Made by a program: the position numbers and the translations under genes | Shown: piece by piece, positions 42,577 through 51,872 of the stretch | Position numbering within the stretch: the stretch's first letter is position 1 | How the letters are laid out: each line of letters starts with the position of its first letter | From: Methanoregula sp. | GTDB lineage: Archaea; Halobacteriota; Methanomicrobia; Methanomicrobiales; Methanospirillaceae | Length of the DNA: 64,000 nucleotides | Reading direction: 5' to 3' | Assembly: GCF_028679125.1 (NCBI RefSeq) | Contig: NZ_JAJRCG010000010.1 | Span: 1-64,000, forward strand | The notes under the pieces: generated by a model | What the model was told of the DNA's origin: nothing | Databases searched by the model: none | The model's input: the letters and a program-made list of their open reading frames with translations, nothing else

Positions 42577-44118
42577 ATGACCAGTCCCACTGAAAATACT
42601 GTATTCGACCAGACGCGGCTTGACAAGATTGTCGCCCTCCGCGAGAAAGGGCTCGCGATGTTCCCTCCCACGTTCGACCGCAAGAACACCGTCCTTGAGA
42701 TCAAGACGAAGTTCGCGGAGATCACCCATGAGAAGAGTGCGGAGAGCGTCTCGACGGCAGGGAGAATCTACATCGTGCGGAACCATGGCAAGACCATCTT
42801 TGCCGATCTCGGCGACGAGAGCGGTAAGATCCAGCTCTATATCCGCAAGAACGATCTCGGGGAGGATCAATTCGAACTCTTCAACCAGTATGTCGAGCGG
42901 GGCGACATTGTCGGGGTTGAAGGCCACGTCTTCCGGACAAAACTGGGCGAGATCACCATCTGGGTGGATTCCGTTACCCTCCTGTGCAAAGCGGTCTGTT
43001 CCCTGCCGGAGAAGTTCCACGGGTTAACTGATGTGGAGAAGCGCTACCGTCAGCGGTACGTGGACCTGATCGTCAACGATGAGAACCGGCAGACCTTCAG
43101 GAGCCGGAGCCGGATCATCTCGCTCCTCCGCCGGTACCTTGACGACCACGGCTTCTTGGAGTTCGAGACCCCCATCCTCCAGCCGGTCTATGGCGGGGCA
43201 AATGCGCAACCCTTCACCACCTACCACAACTCCCTCGACCAGAAACTCTTCCTCAGGATCGCCCCCGAGTTGTACCTGAAACGGCTTGTTGTCGGGGGAT
43301 TCGAGCAGGTCTTTGAGATCTCGCGGAACTTCCGGAACGAGAGCATAGACAGCGATCACAACCCTGAATTCACGATGGTTGAGATCTACTGGGCGTACCG
43401 GGACTTCAGGGACATGATGGGACTCACCGAAGACATCGTCACGTCCATCATGCAGCAGGTCCACGGAAAGACCGAGATTCCCTTTGGAGAGATCACGCTC
43501 AATTTCACCAAGCCGTGGAAGAAGATCTCCATGGCCGATGCCGTGAAGGAGATCGGCGGTATCGATATCTTCGCGCACACGGTTGAGGAACTCCGGAAGC
43601 TCGCCCATGAGCACAAGATCGAGGACCCGGACAAGCCGCAGAGCCAGCGCGAATACCTCATTGCCTTCTTTGAGGGGCTCGTTGAGGAGAACCTGATCCA
43701 GCCGACCTTCATCTACGATTACCCGGTAGAGAACTCGCCGCTGGCAAAGCGCCACCGCGAGAAGGAGGGCTTCACCGAGCGGTTCGAGCTCTTCATTGCC
43801 GGCATGGAGGTGGGCAACGGGTTCTCGGAACTCAATGACCCGGTCGACCAGAAGGAGCGGTTTGAGGCACAGGACGAGAAGCGCCGTCTCGGCGATGTCG
43901 AGGCCCAGATGATCGATTACGACTTCATCAACGCGATCGGGTACGGCATGCCCCCGACCGGCGGGGTCGGTATCGGTATCGACCGGCTCGTGATGCTCCT
44001 CACGAACAACAACTCCATCAAGGAAGTGATCCTCTTCCCTTCGATGAAGACCCATAAGCCGGGCGACGATGAGGAAGCGTCTGAAGAGAAGCCGGAAGCA
44101 GCGGTAAAAGAAGGATAG
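42577..44118 (+). CDS. lysS: Lysyl-tRNA synthetase, class II
   Basis: A 513-residue class II LysRS. An OB-fold anticodon domain (residues 50-150, with GRIYIVRNHGKTIFADLGDES) is followed by the catalytic core with motif 1 (FLEFETPILQP), motif 2 (FRNESIDSDHNPEFTMVE) and motif 3 (GVGIGIDRLVMLL). A charged tail follows. Many archaea have the class I enzyme; methanogens vary, and this one is clearly class II. T7 lies 28 bases after the stop. Confidence 0.96.
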   Translation: MTSPTENTVFDQTRLDKIVALREKGLAMFPPTFDRKNTVLEIKTKFAEITHEKSAESVSTAGRIYIVRNHGKTIFADLGDESGKIQLYIRKNDLGEDQFELFNQYVERGDIVGVEGHVFRTKLGEITIWVDSVTLLCKAVCSLPEKFHGLTDVEKRYRQRYVDLIVNDENRQTFRSRSRIISLLRRYLDDHGFLEFETPILQPVYGGANAQPFTTYHNSLDQKLFLRIAPELYLKRLVVGGFEQVFEISRNFRNESIDSDHNPEFTMVEIYWAYRDFRDMMGLTEDIVTSIMQQVHGKTEIPFGEITLNFTKPWKKISMADAVKEIGGIDIFAHTVEELRKLAHEHKIEDPDKPQSQREYLIAFFEGLVEENLIQPTFIYDYPVENSPLAKRHREKEGFTERFELFIAGMEVGNGFSELNDPVDQKERFEAQDEKRRLGDVEAQMIDYDFINAIGYGMPPTGGVGIGIDRLVMLLTNNNSIKEVILFPSMKTHKPGDDEEASEEKPEAAVKEG

Positions 44119-44145
44119 TCCTTTCCGCTGCCCGATCGATCATTC

Positions 44146-44152
44146 TTTTTTT
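44146..44152 (+). terminator. T-run terminator after lysS
   Basis: Seven T about 30 bases after the lysS stop codon. Confidence 0.5.
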
Positions 44153-44238
44153 GGATCAGCTGATCCCACGCTGTGATCTTTTCACGTCCTGTGCAGGATA
44201 AAAAAAGGATTACGCTTTGATACGCGCAATTGACTGGT

Positions 44239-44712
44239 TTATTCGATGGTCACTTTTACCATCGTGACATCGTTCTTCGGCCGGTCTTCCCGGAGGGTCT
44301 TGGTCTTGCCGATTTTATCGACAACATCCATACCTTCAATGACCTTCCCGAAAGCCGGGTGTTTGCCATCAAGGAAGTTGTTGTCAGCGAGATTGATGAA
44401 GAACTGTGATCCCCCGGTGTTGGGGCCGGCGTTTGCCATCGAGATGGTGCCCCGGTCGTTCCGGTTGCCGGGCGGGAACTCGTCCTTGATAGCGTAACCC
44501 GGGCCTCCTGTGCCGTTCCCTTTTGGATCGCCGCCCTGGATCATGAAACCGTTGATAACGCGGTGGAAGATAATCCCGTTGTAGAACCCTTCGTTAACAA
44601 GTTTTTCGAAGTTGCCAGCGGTAATTGGCATGTCGGGTGCAAGCGCGATCCGGATCGTGCCCATATTCGTCTCGATCCGTGCAATTTTTCCTGGTTGTTC
44701 TGGTGCTGTCAT
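44239..44712 (-). CDS. Cytosolic cyclophilin-type peptidylprolyl isomerase
   Basis: A 157-residue cyclophilin. The active-site [25 protein letters not shown] and [17 protein letters not shown] motifs are present. No signal peptide. A second, secreted cyclophilin of similar sequence lies just upstream on the same strand (44774-45421), so the two are tandem paralogues that serve the two sides of the membrane. Confidence 0.94.
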   Translation of the reverse strand: MTAPEQPGKIARIETNMGTIRIALAPDMPITAGNFEKLVNEGFYNGIIFHRVINGFMIQGGDPKGNGTGGPGYAIKDEFPPGNRNDRGTISMANAGPNTGGSQFFINLADNNFLDGKHPAFGKVIEGMDVVDKIGKTKTLREDRPKNDVTMVKVTIE

Positions 44713-44773
44713 AGTATCCTTAACAGTATGGGGATTACGGTTATATCAAAATGCTATGGGAAAAAAGGATGGT

Positions 44774-45421
44774 TCAGACCATTGTCGCACGGATGATTGT
44801 GACATTCTGGAGCGGGCGGTTGACCTTGCCTCCTGAGGTCTGGACTTTCCCGATGGCGTCCACGACATCCATTCCTTCGACAACCGTGCCGAAGACCGGG
44901 TGCTTTGTGTCGAGTCCGTTGTTGTCCACGAGGTTGATGAAGAACTGGGAGCCGCCGGTATTGGTACCCGAGTTTGCCATGGCAACGGTGCCGCGGCTGT
45001 TGCTGTTGGTACTCGTGAATTCATCCGGGATGACATATCCCGGGCCTCCCCTGCCGGTACCGGTGGGGTCCCCACCCTGTATCATGAACCCGTCGATGAC
45101 GCGGTGGAATATGACCCCGTTGTAGTAGCCTTTCTGGACCAGCATCTCAAAATTACCGGCCGTGATGGGCATGGCGGGATCGAGCTTGATGGTGATGTTT
45201 CCCATCGAGGTCTCCAGCAGGACATTCTTTCCCGAAAGTGCAGGGATGGTGTGGTATACGGATGCCGATGCTACAGGTGCAGCAGTGACCGCGGGAGCGG
45301 TAACGGCAGCGGAGGCAGAAGACTCCGTTTTGACGGCGGGAGTTGACTGGGTGCATCCCGCACAGATCACCAGTGCTGTGACAATGATGGTGACAAGTAC
45401 GACTGATTTGGGAAATTCCAT
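44774..45421 (-). CDS. Secreted cyclophilin lipoprotein
   Basis: A 215-residue protein with a lipoprotein signal (hydrophobic core, lipobox VICAGC, lipidated Cys near residue 22), an Ala/Ser/Thr-rich linker, then a full cyclophilin domain with [25 protein letters not shown] and HPVFGTVVEGMDVV. It should speed proline isomerisation in exported proteins, many of which are encoded in this window. Start 45421 avoids the upstream non-cyclophilin extension. Confidence 0.92.
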   Translation of the reverse strand: MEFPKSVVLVTIIVTALVICAGCTQSTPAVKTESSASAAVTAPAVTAAPVASASVYHTIPALSGKNVLLETSMGNITIKLDPAMPITAGNFEMLVQKGYYNGVIFHRVIDGFMIQGGDPTGTGRGGPGYVIPDEFTSTNSNSRGTVAMANSGTNTGGSQFFINLVDNNGLDTKHPVFGTVVEGMDVVDAIGKVQTSGGKVNRPLQNVTIIRATMV

Positions 45422-45485
45422 ACCCGGTACTGTGGGTGCGGTGGTAAAATAGAGATTTTGGGGAATATGATCCCCCGTCATTCAC

Positions 45486-46166
45486 TTAATCTGCTTTTTT
45501 CTCTTCTTCCCTGCGGGCGCCGAAAACATAGATGGCACCGATTGCCAGGATGATCGATACAAGACCGGTAAGGAGGATAAGCCCGCCCTTTGTGGTGGCA
45601 TCATTGTAATCCTTTGCAGACATGTCGATGGCAAGAACCGCGGCCGTGTTGCCGCTGGAATCGCCAAGCGAATCATCGATAGGGGCATAGGCGCTCATGA
45701 ACGACCCGTACTGGGTGGTGTACGGTTCACGTGATGTGGTCGGCCCGGAGAGGGCAGCGAAGATCTCCATCTTGTCGGGAGCTGTGGAGACCTCGCCGGT
45801 CTTTGCCGATCCCGCCGGGTCATCCGGGTAGAGGTCATCAACGAGGAAGATCGCGGTCTTGTTGGGGTAGACCTTCAGGATATAGGCATTGAGGATATGG
45901 TCATCCATGCTGCGCATGGTCTGGAGGTTCGTTGCCACGGTAAGATATTCCGGTGAGGTCTCGCTTCCCGTGGTGATATTGGCGAGATCGCCCGCATGGA
46001 CCTGGGTCGCCATGACCGAGACCGTGGATTTCATCCCCGCCTGGGTTACGCTCTTCAGCGCGTTTTGTTCACTGGTATAGGCAAATACCGTGAGGGCCCC
46101 GATGATAATAATCACAAGGAGCGAGGCCGCCCATAGTCTGGTTGATTTGGAACATGAACAGGTCAT
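45486..46166 (-). CDS. Exported PDC/Cache-like sensor domain between two membrane helices
   Basis: A 226-residue protein: a hydrophobic helix at about 12-30, an outer domain of about 150 residues with features of PDC/Cache sensors (AYILKVYPNKTAIFLVDD, GEVSTAPDKMEIFAAL, TTSREPYTTQYGSFMSAYAPI), a second helix at 196-216, and a short REEEKK end. Typical PDC proteins continue into a kinase or chemoreceptor; this one has no signalling domain. AGGAGG lies about ten bases before 46166, inside the end of the PEGA gene, so the two are one operon. Confidence 0.75.
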   Translation of the reverse strand: MTCSCSKSTRLWAASLLVIIIIGALTVFAYTSEQNALKSVTQAGMKSTVSVMATQVHAGDLANITTGSETSPEYLTVATNLQTMRSMDDHILNAYILKVYPNKTAIFLVDDLYPDDPAGSAKTGEVSTAPDKMEIFAALSGPTTSREPYTTQYGSFMSAYAPIDDSLGDSSGNTAAVLAIDMSAKDYNDATTKGGLILLTGLVSIILAIGAIYVFGARREEEKKAD

Positions 46167-46167
46167 T

Positions 46168-47832
46168 TCAGGATCGCCTCCTGAGCACAGCACCGATACC
46201 CGCTGCCGCTACCAGCCCCGCGATGAGAATCGCAAGGGAGGGCGCGGATGCGGGAGTCGGCGTGGGTGCGGGCTGCATACTGATAGCAAGGGGCGTAGTC
46301 TGCCCGGAGTTCACCGTGGCGGTCTGCGAGTAATCGACATACCCGGTATACTTGAGCAGGACCTGGTGATCTCCGGGGGCAATGCCGGTAAGCGTTGACG
46401 GGGTATACCCCTTGAACAGGTTGTCGACATAGATCTCGGCACCGGCGGGTGTGGACACGACATCAAGCGCCCCGGTAGCCGGGACCGGTGTGGGGTTCAC
46501 GCCGATAGGCGTCAGGGCCGCGTTGATCTGCGTGACAACATTCGGCTGGATGTAAATGGTGTTGAGCCAGTCATTGTACCCGGAGGCCGTGACCTTGAAG
46601 AGGCGGTTGCCGCTTACCACGTTATGGAGGGTGAGGGTCCCGGACGAGGGGATCTTTCCCTGTGATGCGCTGTCCATATAGACGTTCGCCCCGGGCATGG
46701 AGGTGATCGCGGCCGTGCCGTAGATTGCGGTGGTCATGACCGCGTTGAGGTTCTGGTTGGTGTTGCCATTCACGTATAGGGTTGTAGTATAATCAGAATA
46801 CCCGGTGAGGGAAAGCCTGAACGTGTGGCTTCCGGGGTACAGGGTGACCGTCAGCGGCGCTTTTCCCTGGTAGTTCTCATCAACGTACACGAGCGCATTG
46901 GTGGGATTTGAGGTCACGTAGACCGTACCGGTACTATGGGGTGACGGAGGAGATGCCTGGAGGACCGGATAATAGGAGGAGGTCTGTCCGGCATAGACGG
47001 TGACAATCTGCGTGTTCGGGCTGTACCCGTTCAGGGATGCCTTCATGGTATAACTTCCCGGCGCAAGGTTCGGGATCGTGACCGGTGAATACCCGTAGGA
47101 GTTACCGTTCAGGTAGATCAGCGCACCAACGGGGCTTGACTGGGCATAGATCGTGCCGGTCTGGATCGGGGTTGGTGTTATTGTTATCGTGGGCGCCGTT
47201 GTCGGGGCGGTTGTGACCGGGTTCAGGGTCGCGTAGACCGCGACGTGCTGCCCGTTCTCCGGCATACTTCCCAGGGGTCCGGACCACGGGATATACCCGG
47301 TTTTTGTAACCGAGACGGTCCTGATTGGCGTTCCTGTCGGGGAGACCCCGACGGTACAGACTCCCTGCGCGATCGTGCACTGGTAACTGCCGTCAAATGA
47401 TACGGATGCACCATCTACATTGCAGTAGGTGTCGATGTAACCCTTGCCGCCCCCGACTTCCGTGGGTTCGATGGTTACTATCGTGATGGTCGGTTCCGTT
47501 GTTACAACCGGGGGCACGGTTGCCGTTGTTTTCTGGGTAACTACGGTAGGCACGGTAACGGTTGTCTCATGGGTGACCACGGTCGGGACCGTTACCGTTG
47601 TTTCGGGGGTAACAAGTGTGGCAACGGTAACCGTCGGTTCCCGAGTGGGTTCTGTTGTAGGCACCGTGGTACGTTCAGTTGTCGGCTCTGCGGTTGGCGG
47701 GGCGGTTACCGGAGGTTCGGTCGTAACGGCCCCCACGGGGGTGTCGCCATCTGCGGCAACCGGCGCGGCAACAGCTATGCTGAGTGCACATACGACGAGT
47801 ATTACGATCAGGATTGCACAAGATTTTCGCAC
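46168..47832 (-). CDS. PEGA-repeat cell-surface protein with C-terminal anchor
   Basis: A 554-residue exported protein. A signal peptide ends near residue 27. A Thr/Pro/Val-rich linker covers about 35-130. Five PEGA-type units follow, each with a variant of TSxPxGAxVYxDGxxxGxTPxT and an ending GYxxY. A Pro-rich tail and a hydrophobic helix with RRRS end attach it to the membrane. PEGA domains are found in archaeal surface proteins and are thought to pack as S-layer-like or adhesive modules. It precedes the PDC-like sensor in one transcript. Confidence 0.88.
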   Translation of the reverse strand: MRKSCAILIVILVVCALSIAVAAPVAADGDTPVGAVTTEPPVTAPPTAEPTTERTTVPTTEPTREPTVTVATLVTPETTVTVPTVVTHETTVTVPTVVTQKTTATVPPVVTTEPTITIVTIEPTEVGGGKGYIDTYCNVDGASVSFDGSYQCTIAQGVCTVGVSPTGTPIRTVSVTKTGYIPWSGPLGSMPENGQHVAVYATLNPVTTAPTTAPTITITPTPIQTGTIYAQSSPVGALIYLNGNSYGYSPVTIPNLAPGSYTMKASLNGYSPNTQIVTVYAGQTSSYYPVLQASPPSPHSTGTVYVTSNPTNALVYVDENYQGKAPLTVTLYPGSHTFRLSLTGYSDYTTTLYVNGNTNQNLNAVMTTAIYGTAAITSMPGANVYMDSASQGKIPSSGTLTLHNVVSGNRLFKVTASGYNDWLNTIYIQPNVVTQINAALTPIGVNPTPVPATGALDVVSTPAGAEIYVDNLFKGYTPSTLTGIAPGDHQVLLKYTGYVDYSQTATVNSGQTTPLAISMQPAPTPTPASAPSLAILIAGLVAAAGIGAVLRRRS

Positions 47833-47901
47833 AGTATCATCATCTTCCTGTACAGGTTATTCGGATAATCTCGCTATTTATGTGATCCGGTATTTATCGG
47901 T

Positions 47902-49080
47902 TTATGCCGAGAGCGATGCAATGACCCGTGCCAGCCGGTGCATACCTTCCGTGATCTGGTCTTTGGATGCCGATGAGAAATTCAGTCGGATCGTGTCCGT
48001 ACCGCCCCCGTCCACGTAAAAGGGAAGGCCCGGCAGCACCGCGACCTTGTTTTTGACTCCTTCGTCAAACACCCTGCGGGACGAAAAGCCCGGAGGGAGG
48101 GTGGCCATCAGGAACATGCCGCCTTCCGGCCGGGTGTGCGGGACCTGCGGCATGAGGTCGTCGAAGAGATCGCACATCAGCCGGCACTTCCGGCCATACA
48201 CCGCCACGATCTTCCGGATACTGGAATCGAGATCGCTGGTGGTGAGGTACCGGTGCAGGATCTTCTGGCAGAGGAAGTTGGAGTGGAGGTCGGCTGCCTG
48301 CTTGACGACATTGAACTTTGCGAGGATCCCTTCAGGCGCGTACATCCACCCGATCCGCATCCCCGGTGCCACGATCTTGGAGAACGAGCCGGAGATCACG
48401 GCCTGGTCGGGGACCCACCGTTTCACCGGGAGCCTTGGACAGGCATCGAAGAAGAGTTCCCCAAAAGCGTCATCTTCGTAGAAGACCGTGCTGCTCCCGT
48501 CAAGGATCTCCGCAACAGCTTTCCGCTTTTCCTGCGAGTAGGTCAGCCCGGATGGGTTCTGGGAGTTGGGGATGCCATAAAAGAATTTCACCTGCGTATC
48601 CCTTACCAGCCGTTCGAATGCATCAAGATCCGGGCCGTCCTCTTCGAGCGGCACGGTATCGATCACCGGCTCGTAGAGCGAGAAGGCCTCGATTGCCCCG
48701 AGGTAGCCAGGCCGCTCCATGCCCACGTGATCACCGGTGTTGAGGAAGAGCTTGGCAAAGAGGTCAAGGCACTGTTGCGAGCCGTTGACGATCTGGATCT
48801 CGTCAGCGGTTGCCGGGATGCCGAGCCGCTTGCGGTACCGGTCTGCGATGAACTCCCGGAGCGGGAGGTAGCCATCTGTCGTTGTATACTGGAGGGCGAC
48901 CTGCGGCTCTTCGTCCATGACCTCGCGGGCCGCCCGTGCTATGCCTTCGGTATCGATGAGGGAAGAAGAGGGGAGCCCCCCGGCAAAGGAGATGATTGAG
49001 GGATCGGAAGAGACCCGGAAGAGTTCTTCGAGAAAGGACTCCGGTGCCCGTGCCACCCTGTCTGCAAACCGGTACTGCAT
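47902..49080 (-). CDS. PLP-dependent aminotransferase (2-aminoadipate/aromatic type)
   Basis: A 392-residue fold-type I aminotransferase of the LysN/MocR-like branch without a GntR domain. Motifs: ISFAGGLPSSS, LQYTTTDGYLPLREFIADR, NGSQQCLDLFAKLF, SQNPSGLTYSQEKRKA, the PLP lysine in SGSFSKIVAPGMRIGW and the carboxylate-binding RLNFSSAS. Substrate not fixed: 2-aminoadipate, aromatic or branched-chain amino acids. It diverges from the gene at 49198. Confidence 0.87.
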   Translation of the reverse strand: MQYRFADRVARAPESFLEELFRVSSDPSIISFAGGLPSSSLIDTEGIARAAREVMDEEPQVALQYTTTDGYLPLREFIADRYRKRLGIPATADEIQIVNGSQQCLDLFAKLFLNTGDHVGMERPGYLGAIEAFSLYEPVIDTVPLEEDGPDLDAFERLVRDTQVKFFYGIPNSQNPSGLTYSQEKRKAVAEILDGSSTVFYEDDAFGELFFDACPRLPVKRWVPDQAVISGSFSKIVAPGMRIGWMYAPEGILAKFNVVKQAADLHSNFLCQKILHRYLTTSDLDSSIRKIVAVYGRKCRLMCDLFDDLMPQVPHTRPEGGMFLMATLPPGFSSRRVFDEGVKNKVAVLPGLPFYVDGGGTDTIRLNFSSASKDQITEGMHRLARVIASLSA

Positions 49081-49197
49081 GGTAAGACCTGCGCTATTTG
49101 AGAATACTGTCTTCACGTGCATTGGACTGCGGGAGAAAAAAAGGTATGGAGCCCCGCGGGCAACAACCCTTTTTATTCCCGGGATAACCGGTATAGC

Positions 49198-49638
49198 ATG
49201 GCACCTACCAAGGGTGACGATGCAGCAGCACTGTTCGCGGGGGGCTGGTCCTGCTCGCAGGCGGTCTGCTGTGCGTTTGCACGAGACTTCGGTATTGACG
49301 AGAAGACTGCCCTCATGCTCTCCTGCGGTCTTGGCGGCGGGATGGGGCATACGGGGAACGCCTGCGGCGCGGTCTCGGGCGCCCTGATGGTGATCGGGAT
49401 GAAGTACGGGCGTACGGAGCTGGGCGACCTTGCGTCAAAGGAGAAGACGTACGAGAAGGCGCAGGAGTTCATCGCAGAGTTCCGGCGCCGGAACGAATCA
49501 TTGAGCTGTACGAAACTGCTCGGGTACGATCTCTCGGATCCGAAACAGCTTGCGGCGGCCCGGGAAGCGGGTGCGTTCAAGACAAAATGCCCGAAGTTCG
49601 TCCGGGATGCCGGGGAGATCCTGGAGACGCTGCTCTGA
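49198..49638 (+). CDS. C_GCAxxG_C_C family redox protein
   Basis: A 146-residue protein with the family signature: GGWSCSQAVCCAF, SCGLGGGMGHTGNACGAVSGALMVIG, then a late conserved Cys in SCTKLLG and KTKCPKFV. The conserved cysteines suggest a metal or iron-sulfur site; function is not established. ATG 49198 is preferred; a longer frame upstream has no family sequence. Confidence 0.85.
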   Translation: MAPTKGDDAAALFAGGWSCSQAVCCAFARDFGIDEKTALMLSCGLGGGMGHTGNACGAVSGALMVIGMKYGRTELGDLASKEKTYEKAQEFIAEFRRRNESLSCTKLLGYDLSDPKQLAAAREAGAFKTKCPKFVRDAGEILETLL

Positions 49639-50062
49639 GTAGGGGCTTGGGGGGCACTCCTGTTTTCTGGGGTGTTTTGACTTACTCTCCCCCCGAAAAA
49701 TAAGTGCCCGCAAAACGCTCTGTTTTCCAATCGGAGCCTGATTTGAAAAACGGGTTTTCTGATAGTCGCGTTTTTTGGCGAATTATAGAGTAATGTTTTG
49801 AAATATGGGTTTATTGAAGGTATTTTTGCGTTTTATGCCTCAGATGCGCTCGAAAAAACGTCTAATTGTTGCCTTTTGGTTGATCCGGGAGGGGGGTTTC
49901 GGTGCTTTTCCCTGGCCGGGGAAATGGCGGGAGGCTGGATCCGGGGACCGGAAAGCTGGGGCCAGGTATTTCACAACGGGGGACTCGTCGAGGGGGTGAT
50001 CCATAAATTAATAAATAACACCATCCTATTGACTGACCAGTCAATTTACGTTGGTGTTCCTG
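49639..50062. other. Intergenic region with TetR-type operator
   Basis: About 420 bases. Near 49640-49800 there are C/G-rich and A/T-rich blocks with no clear feature. The last 80 bases hold an A/T-rich promoter (AAATTAATAAATAAC at about 50006-50020) and the 18-bp palindrome listed separately. No ORF with coding character. Confidence 0.5.
50028..50045. promoter_or_regulatory. 18-bp palindromic operator, likely for TetR
   Basis: ATTGACTGACCAGTCAAT has perfect 8-bp arms around AC. It lies 18 bases before the first gene of an operon whose second gene is a TetR repressor, and just after the likely TATA, so binding would block initiation. TetR operators of this form, with TGACTG arms, are common in bacteria. 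Confidence 0.8.
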
Positions 50063-51304
50063 ATGTTATACCGGACCGTTCCCAAGACCGGCGACAAACT
50101 CTCGATTCTCGGCTTCGGCTGTATGCGCCTCCCGTCCACCCGGGCCGGGGGCGTGGATGAGGAGCGTGCGATCCGCCAGATCCGTCACGCGATCGACAAT
50201 GGTGTCAACTATCTTGATACCGCGCCGGTCTACCATTTCGGGAAGAGCGAGCAGGTGCTGGGCCGGGCGCTGGCAGACGGCTACCGGGAGAAGGTGCGGA
50301 TCGCGACCAAACTTCCCCACTGGGAAGTCTTCGAGCGGGAGGACATGGACCGGATCTTAAACGGCCAGCTTGCGATCCTCAAAACAGATCATATCGATTA
50401 CTACCTTCTCCACAGCCTTGCCGGTAAGAGCTTTACGATTATGCGGGACCTGGGTGTCCTTGAGTTCCTCGATTCCGCAAAAAAAGATGGCCGGATCGTG
50501 AATGCCGGGTTCTCCTTCCATGGCCGGCTGGAGGAGTTCAGGGAGATCGTGGACGCGTACGACTGGCAGTTCTGCCAGATCCAGTACAATTACCTTGACG
50601 AGAAGAACCAGGCCGGGACGGAAGGCCTGAAGTATGCGGCGTCGAAGGGGCTCGCAGTCATGATCATGGAGCCGCTCCGGGGCGGCAACCTTGCCGGCCG
50701 GATGCCGGAGACGATCCGGAAGATGTGGGACGAGGCGCCGGTGAAGCGCTCGCCCGCTGAATGGGGCCTGCGCTGGGTCTGGGATCACCCGGAAGTGACG
50801 GTCGTCCTCTCCGGCATGAACGACGAAGTCCACATCGATGAGAACCTGCGGGCAGCGGGTTCGGCGCTGCCGGGTTCACTCACAGAGGATGAGCGGGCGC
50901 TGATCGGCCGGGTGCGGGACGAGTATCACCGGCTGATGAAGGTCGGGTGCACTGGCTGCGGGTACTGCATGCCCTGCCCGGCCGGTGTCGATATTCCCGG
51001 CTGTTTTGCAAATTATAATGCGCACGCCCTCTTCCCCCACGACCGTGCGGGAAAGTTCCAGTACATTGGCCGGCACGGCGGGCTTATGGGTGAGAAGTCC
51101 TATGCCGGGCTTTGCCGGCAGTGCGGGAAGTGCGCGAAAGCCTGCCCCCAGCATCTCCCTATCCCCTCGCTGATGAAGGAGGTCTCAAAGGAGATGGAGG
51201 GGATGATGGGCATCGCAGTCCCCGTCATGAAAGGCGGGCTCTGGTGCATCAACAAGGCCAGGCGGATCGGCCGCTTCTTCACCCGGGAGAAGTCCCATGC
51301 GTGA
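50063..51304 (+). CDS. Aldo/keto reductase with C-terminal [4Fe-4S] domain
   Basis: A 413-residue protein. Residues 1-285 are an AKR barrel: GFGCMRLP, the catalytic set D-Y-K-H in YLDTAPVYHFGKSE, ATKLPHWEV and YLLHSL. From about 300 there are two cluster motifs, CTGCGYCMPCPAGVDIP and CRQCGKCAKACPQHL, suggesting two [4Fe-4S] clusters. It is a ferredoxin-linked reductase of aldehydes or ketones. ATG 50063 follows GGTG; a TTG at 50051 is possible. First gene of the operon. Confidence 0.9.
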   Translation: MLYRTVPKTGDKLSILGFGCMRLPSTRAGGVDEERAIRQIRHAIDNGVNYLDTAPVYHFGKSEQVLGRALADGYREKVRIATKLPHWEVFEREDMDRILNGQLAILKTDHIDYYLLHSLAGKSFTIMRDLGVLEFLDSAKKDGRIVNAGFSFHGRLEEFREIVDAYDWQFCQIQYNYLDEKNQAGTEGLKYAASKGLAVMIMEPLRGGNLAGRMPETIRKMWDEAPVKRSPAEWGLRWVWDHPEVTVVLSGMNDEVHIDENLRAAGSALPGSLTEDERALIGRVRDEYHRLMKVGCTGCGYCMPCPAGVDIPGCFANYNAHALFPHDRAGKFQYIGRHGGLMGEKSYAGLCRQCGKCAKACPQHLPIPSLMKEVSKEMEGMMGIAVPVMKGGLWCINKARRIGRFFTREKSHA

Positions 51305-51872
51305 ACCGGGCCCGGATAAACAGGAAGCGATCCTTGCAACCGCGCTCACCCTCTTCACCGAGCGCGGGTTTTTCGGCACCCCGACCTCGCTGATCTCGAA
51401 GGAGGCCGGCGTTGCCACCGGCACGCTCTTCTTCTACTTTAAAACCAAGGAAGACCTGATCGATACGCTCTACCGCCAGGTGAAGAGCGAAGCGGCATTG
51501 GCCATGTGCCGGGGCATTGAGAAGGAGAAGACCGCGCAGGCAAAGCTCCAGCGTCTCGGTCACAATGCGGTTGCGTGGGGGATCCAGAACCCGGCAAAGA
51601 TGAAGTTCATGGAACAGTTCGCCCATTCCCCGTTTGTCTCAACGAGCGCCCACGAGGAGGGGATGTCTCATTTCCTCTTTCTCAAGGACCTGGTGCAGGA
51701 CGGGATTAAGAAGGGCGAGATCCGCACTGTTGAACCGATGCTCCTCTTCTGTATGATGGCATCGGCATTCTCGGGCCTGATCGCCAGCGCCTCCCTTGCG
51801 GAGACGGCGGACGAACGCGTGAAGATCATTGACGAGGGACTGGATTTTATCTGGAACGGGATGAAAGCATGA
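51297..51872 (+). CDS. TetR-family transcription regulator
   Basis: A 191-residue TetR repressor. The N-terminal HTH reads ILATALTLFTERGFFGTPTSLISKEAGVATGTLFFYFKTKEDL, here as separate helices 1-4, with a ligand-binding C terminus of helices. It overlaps the AKR gene by 8 bases and the ABC ATPase by 4. A perfect palindrome upstream of the operon is its likely operator, so it probably represses its own operon until a ligand binds. Confidence 0.92.
   Translation: MREPGPDKQEAILATALTLFTERGFFGTPTSLISKEAGVATGTLFFYFKTKEDLIDTLYRQVKSEAALAMCRGIEKEKTAQAKLQRLGHNAVAWGIQNPAKMKFMEQFAHSPFVSTSAHEEGMSHFLFLKDLVQDGIKKGEIRTVEPMLLFCMMASAFSGLIASASLAETADERVKIIDEGLDFIWNGMKA

Noticed and set aside
48136..48999. Long antisense frame opposite the aminotransferase
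   Set aside because: Shadow of the real gene: charged low-complexity product and no start signal. The same applies to 16203-16682, 17716-18204, 18286-18786 and 43024-44055.
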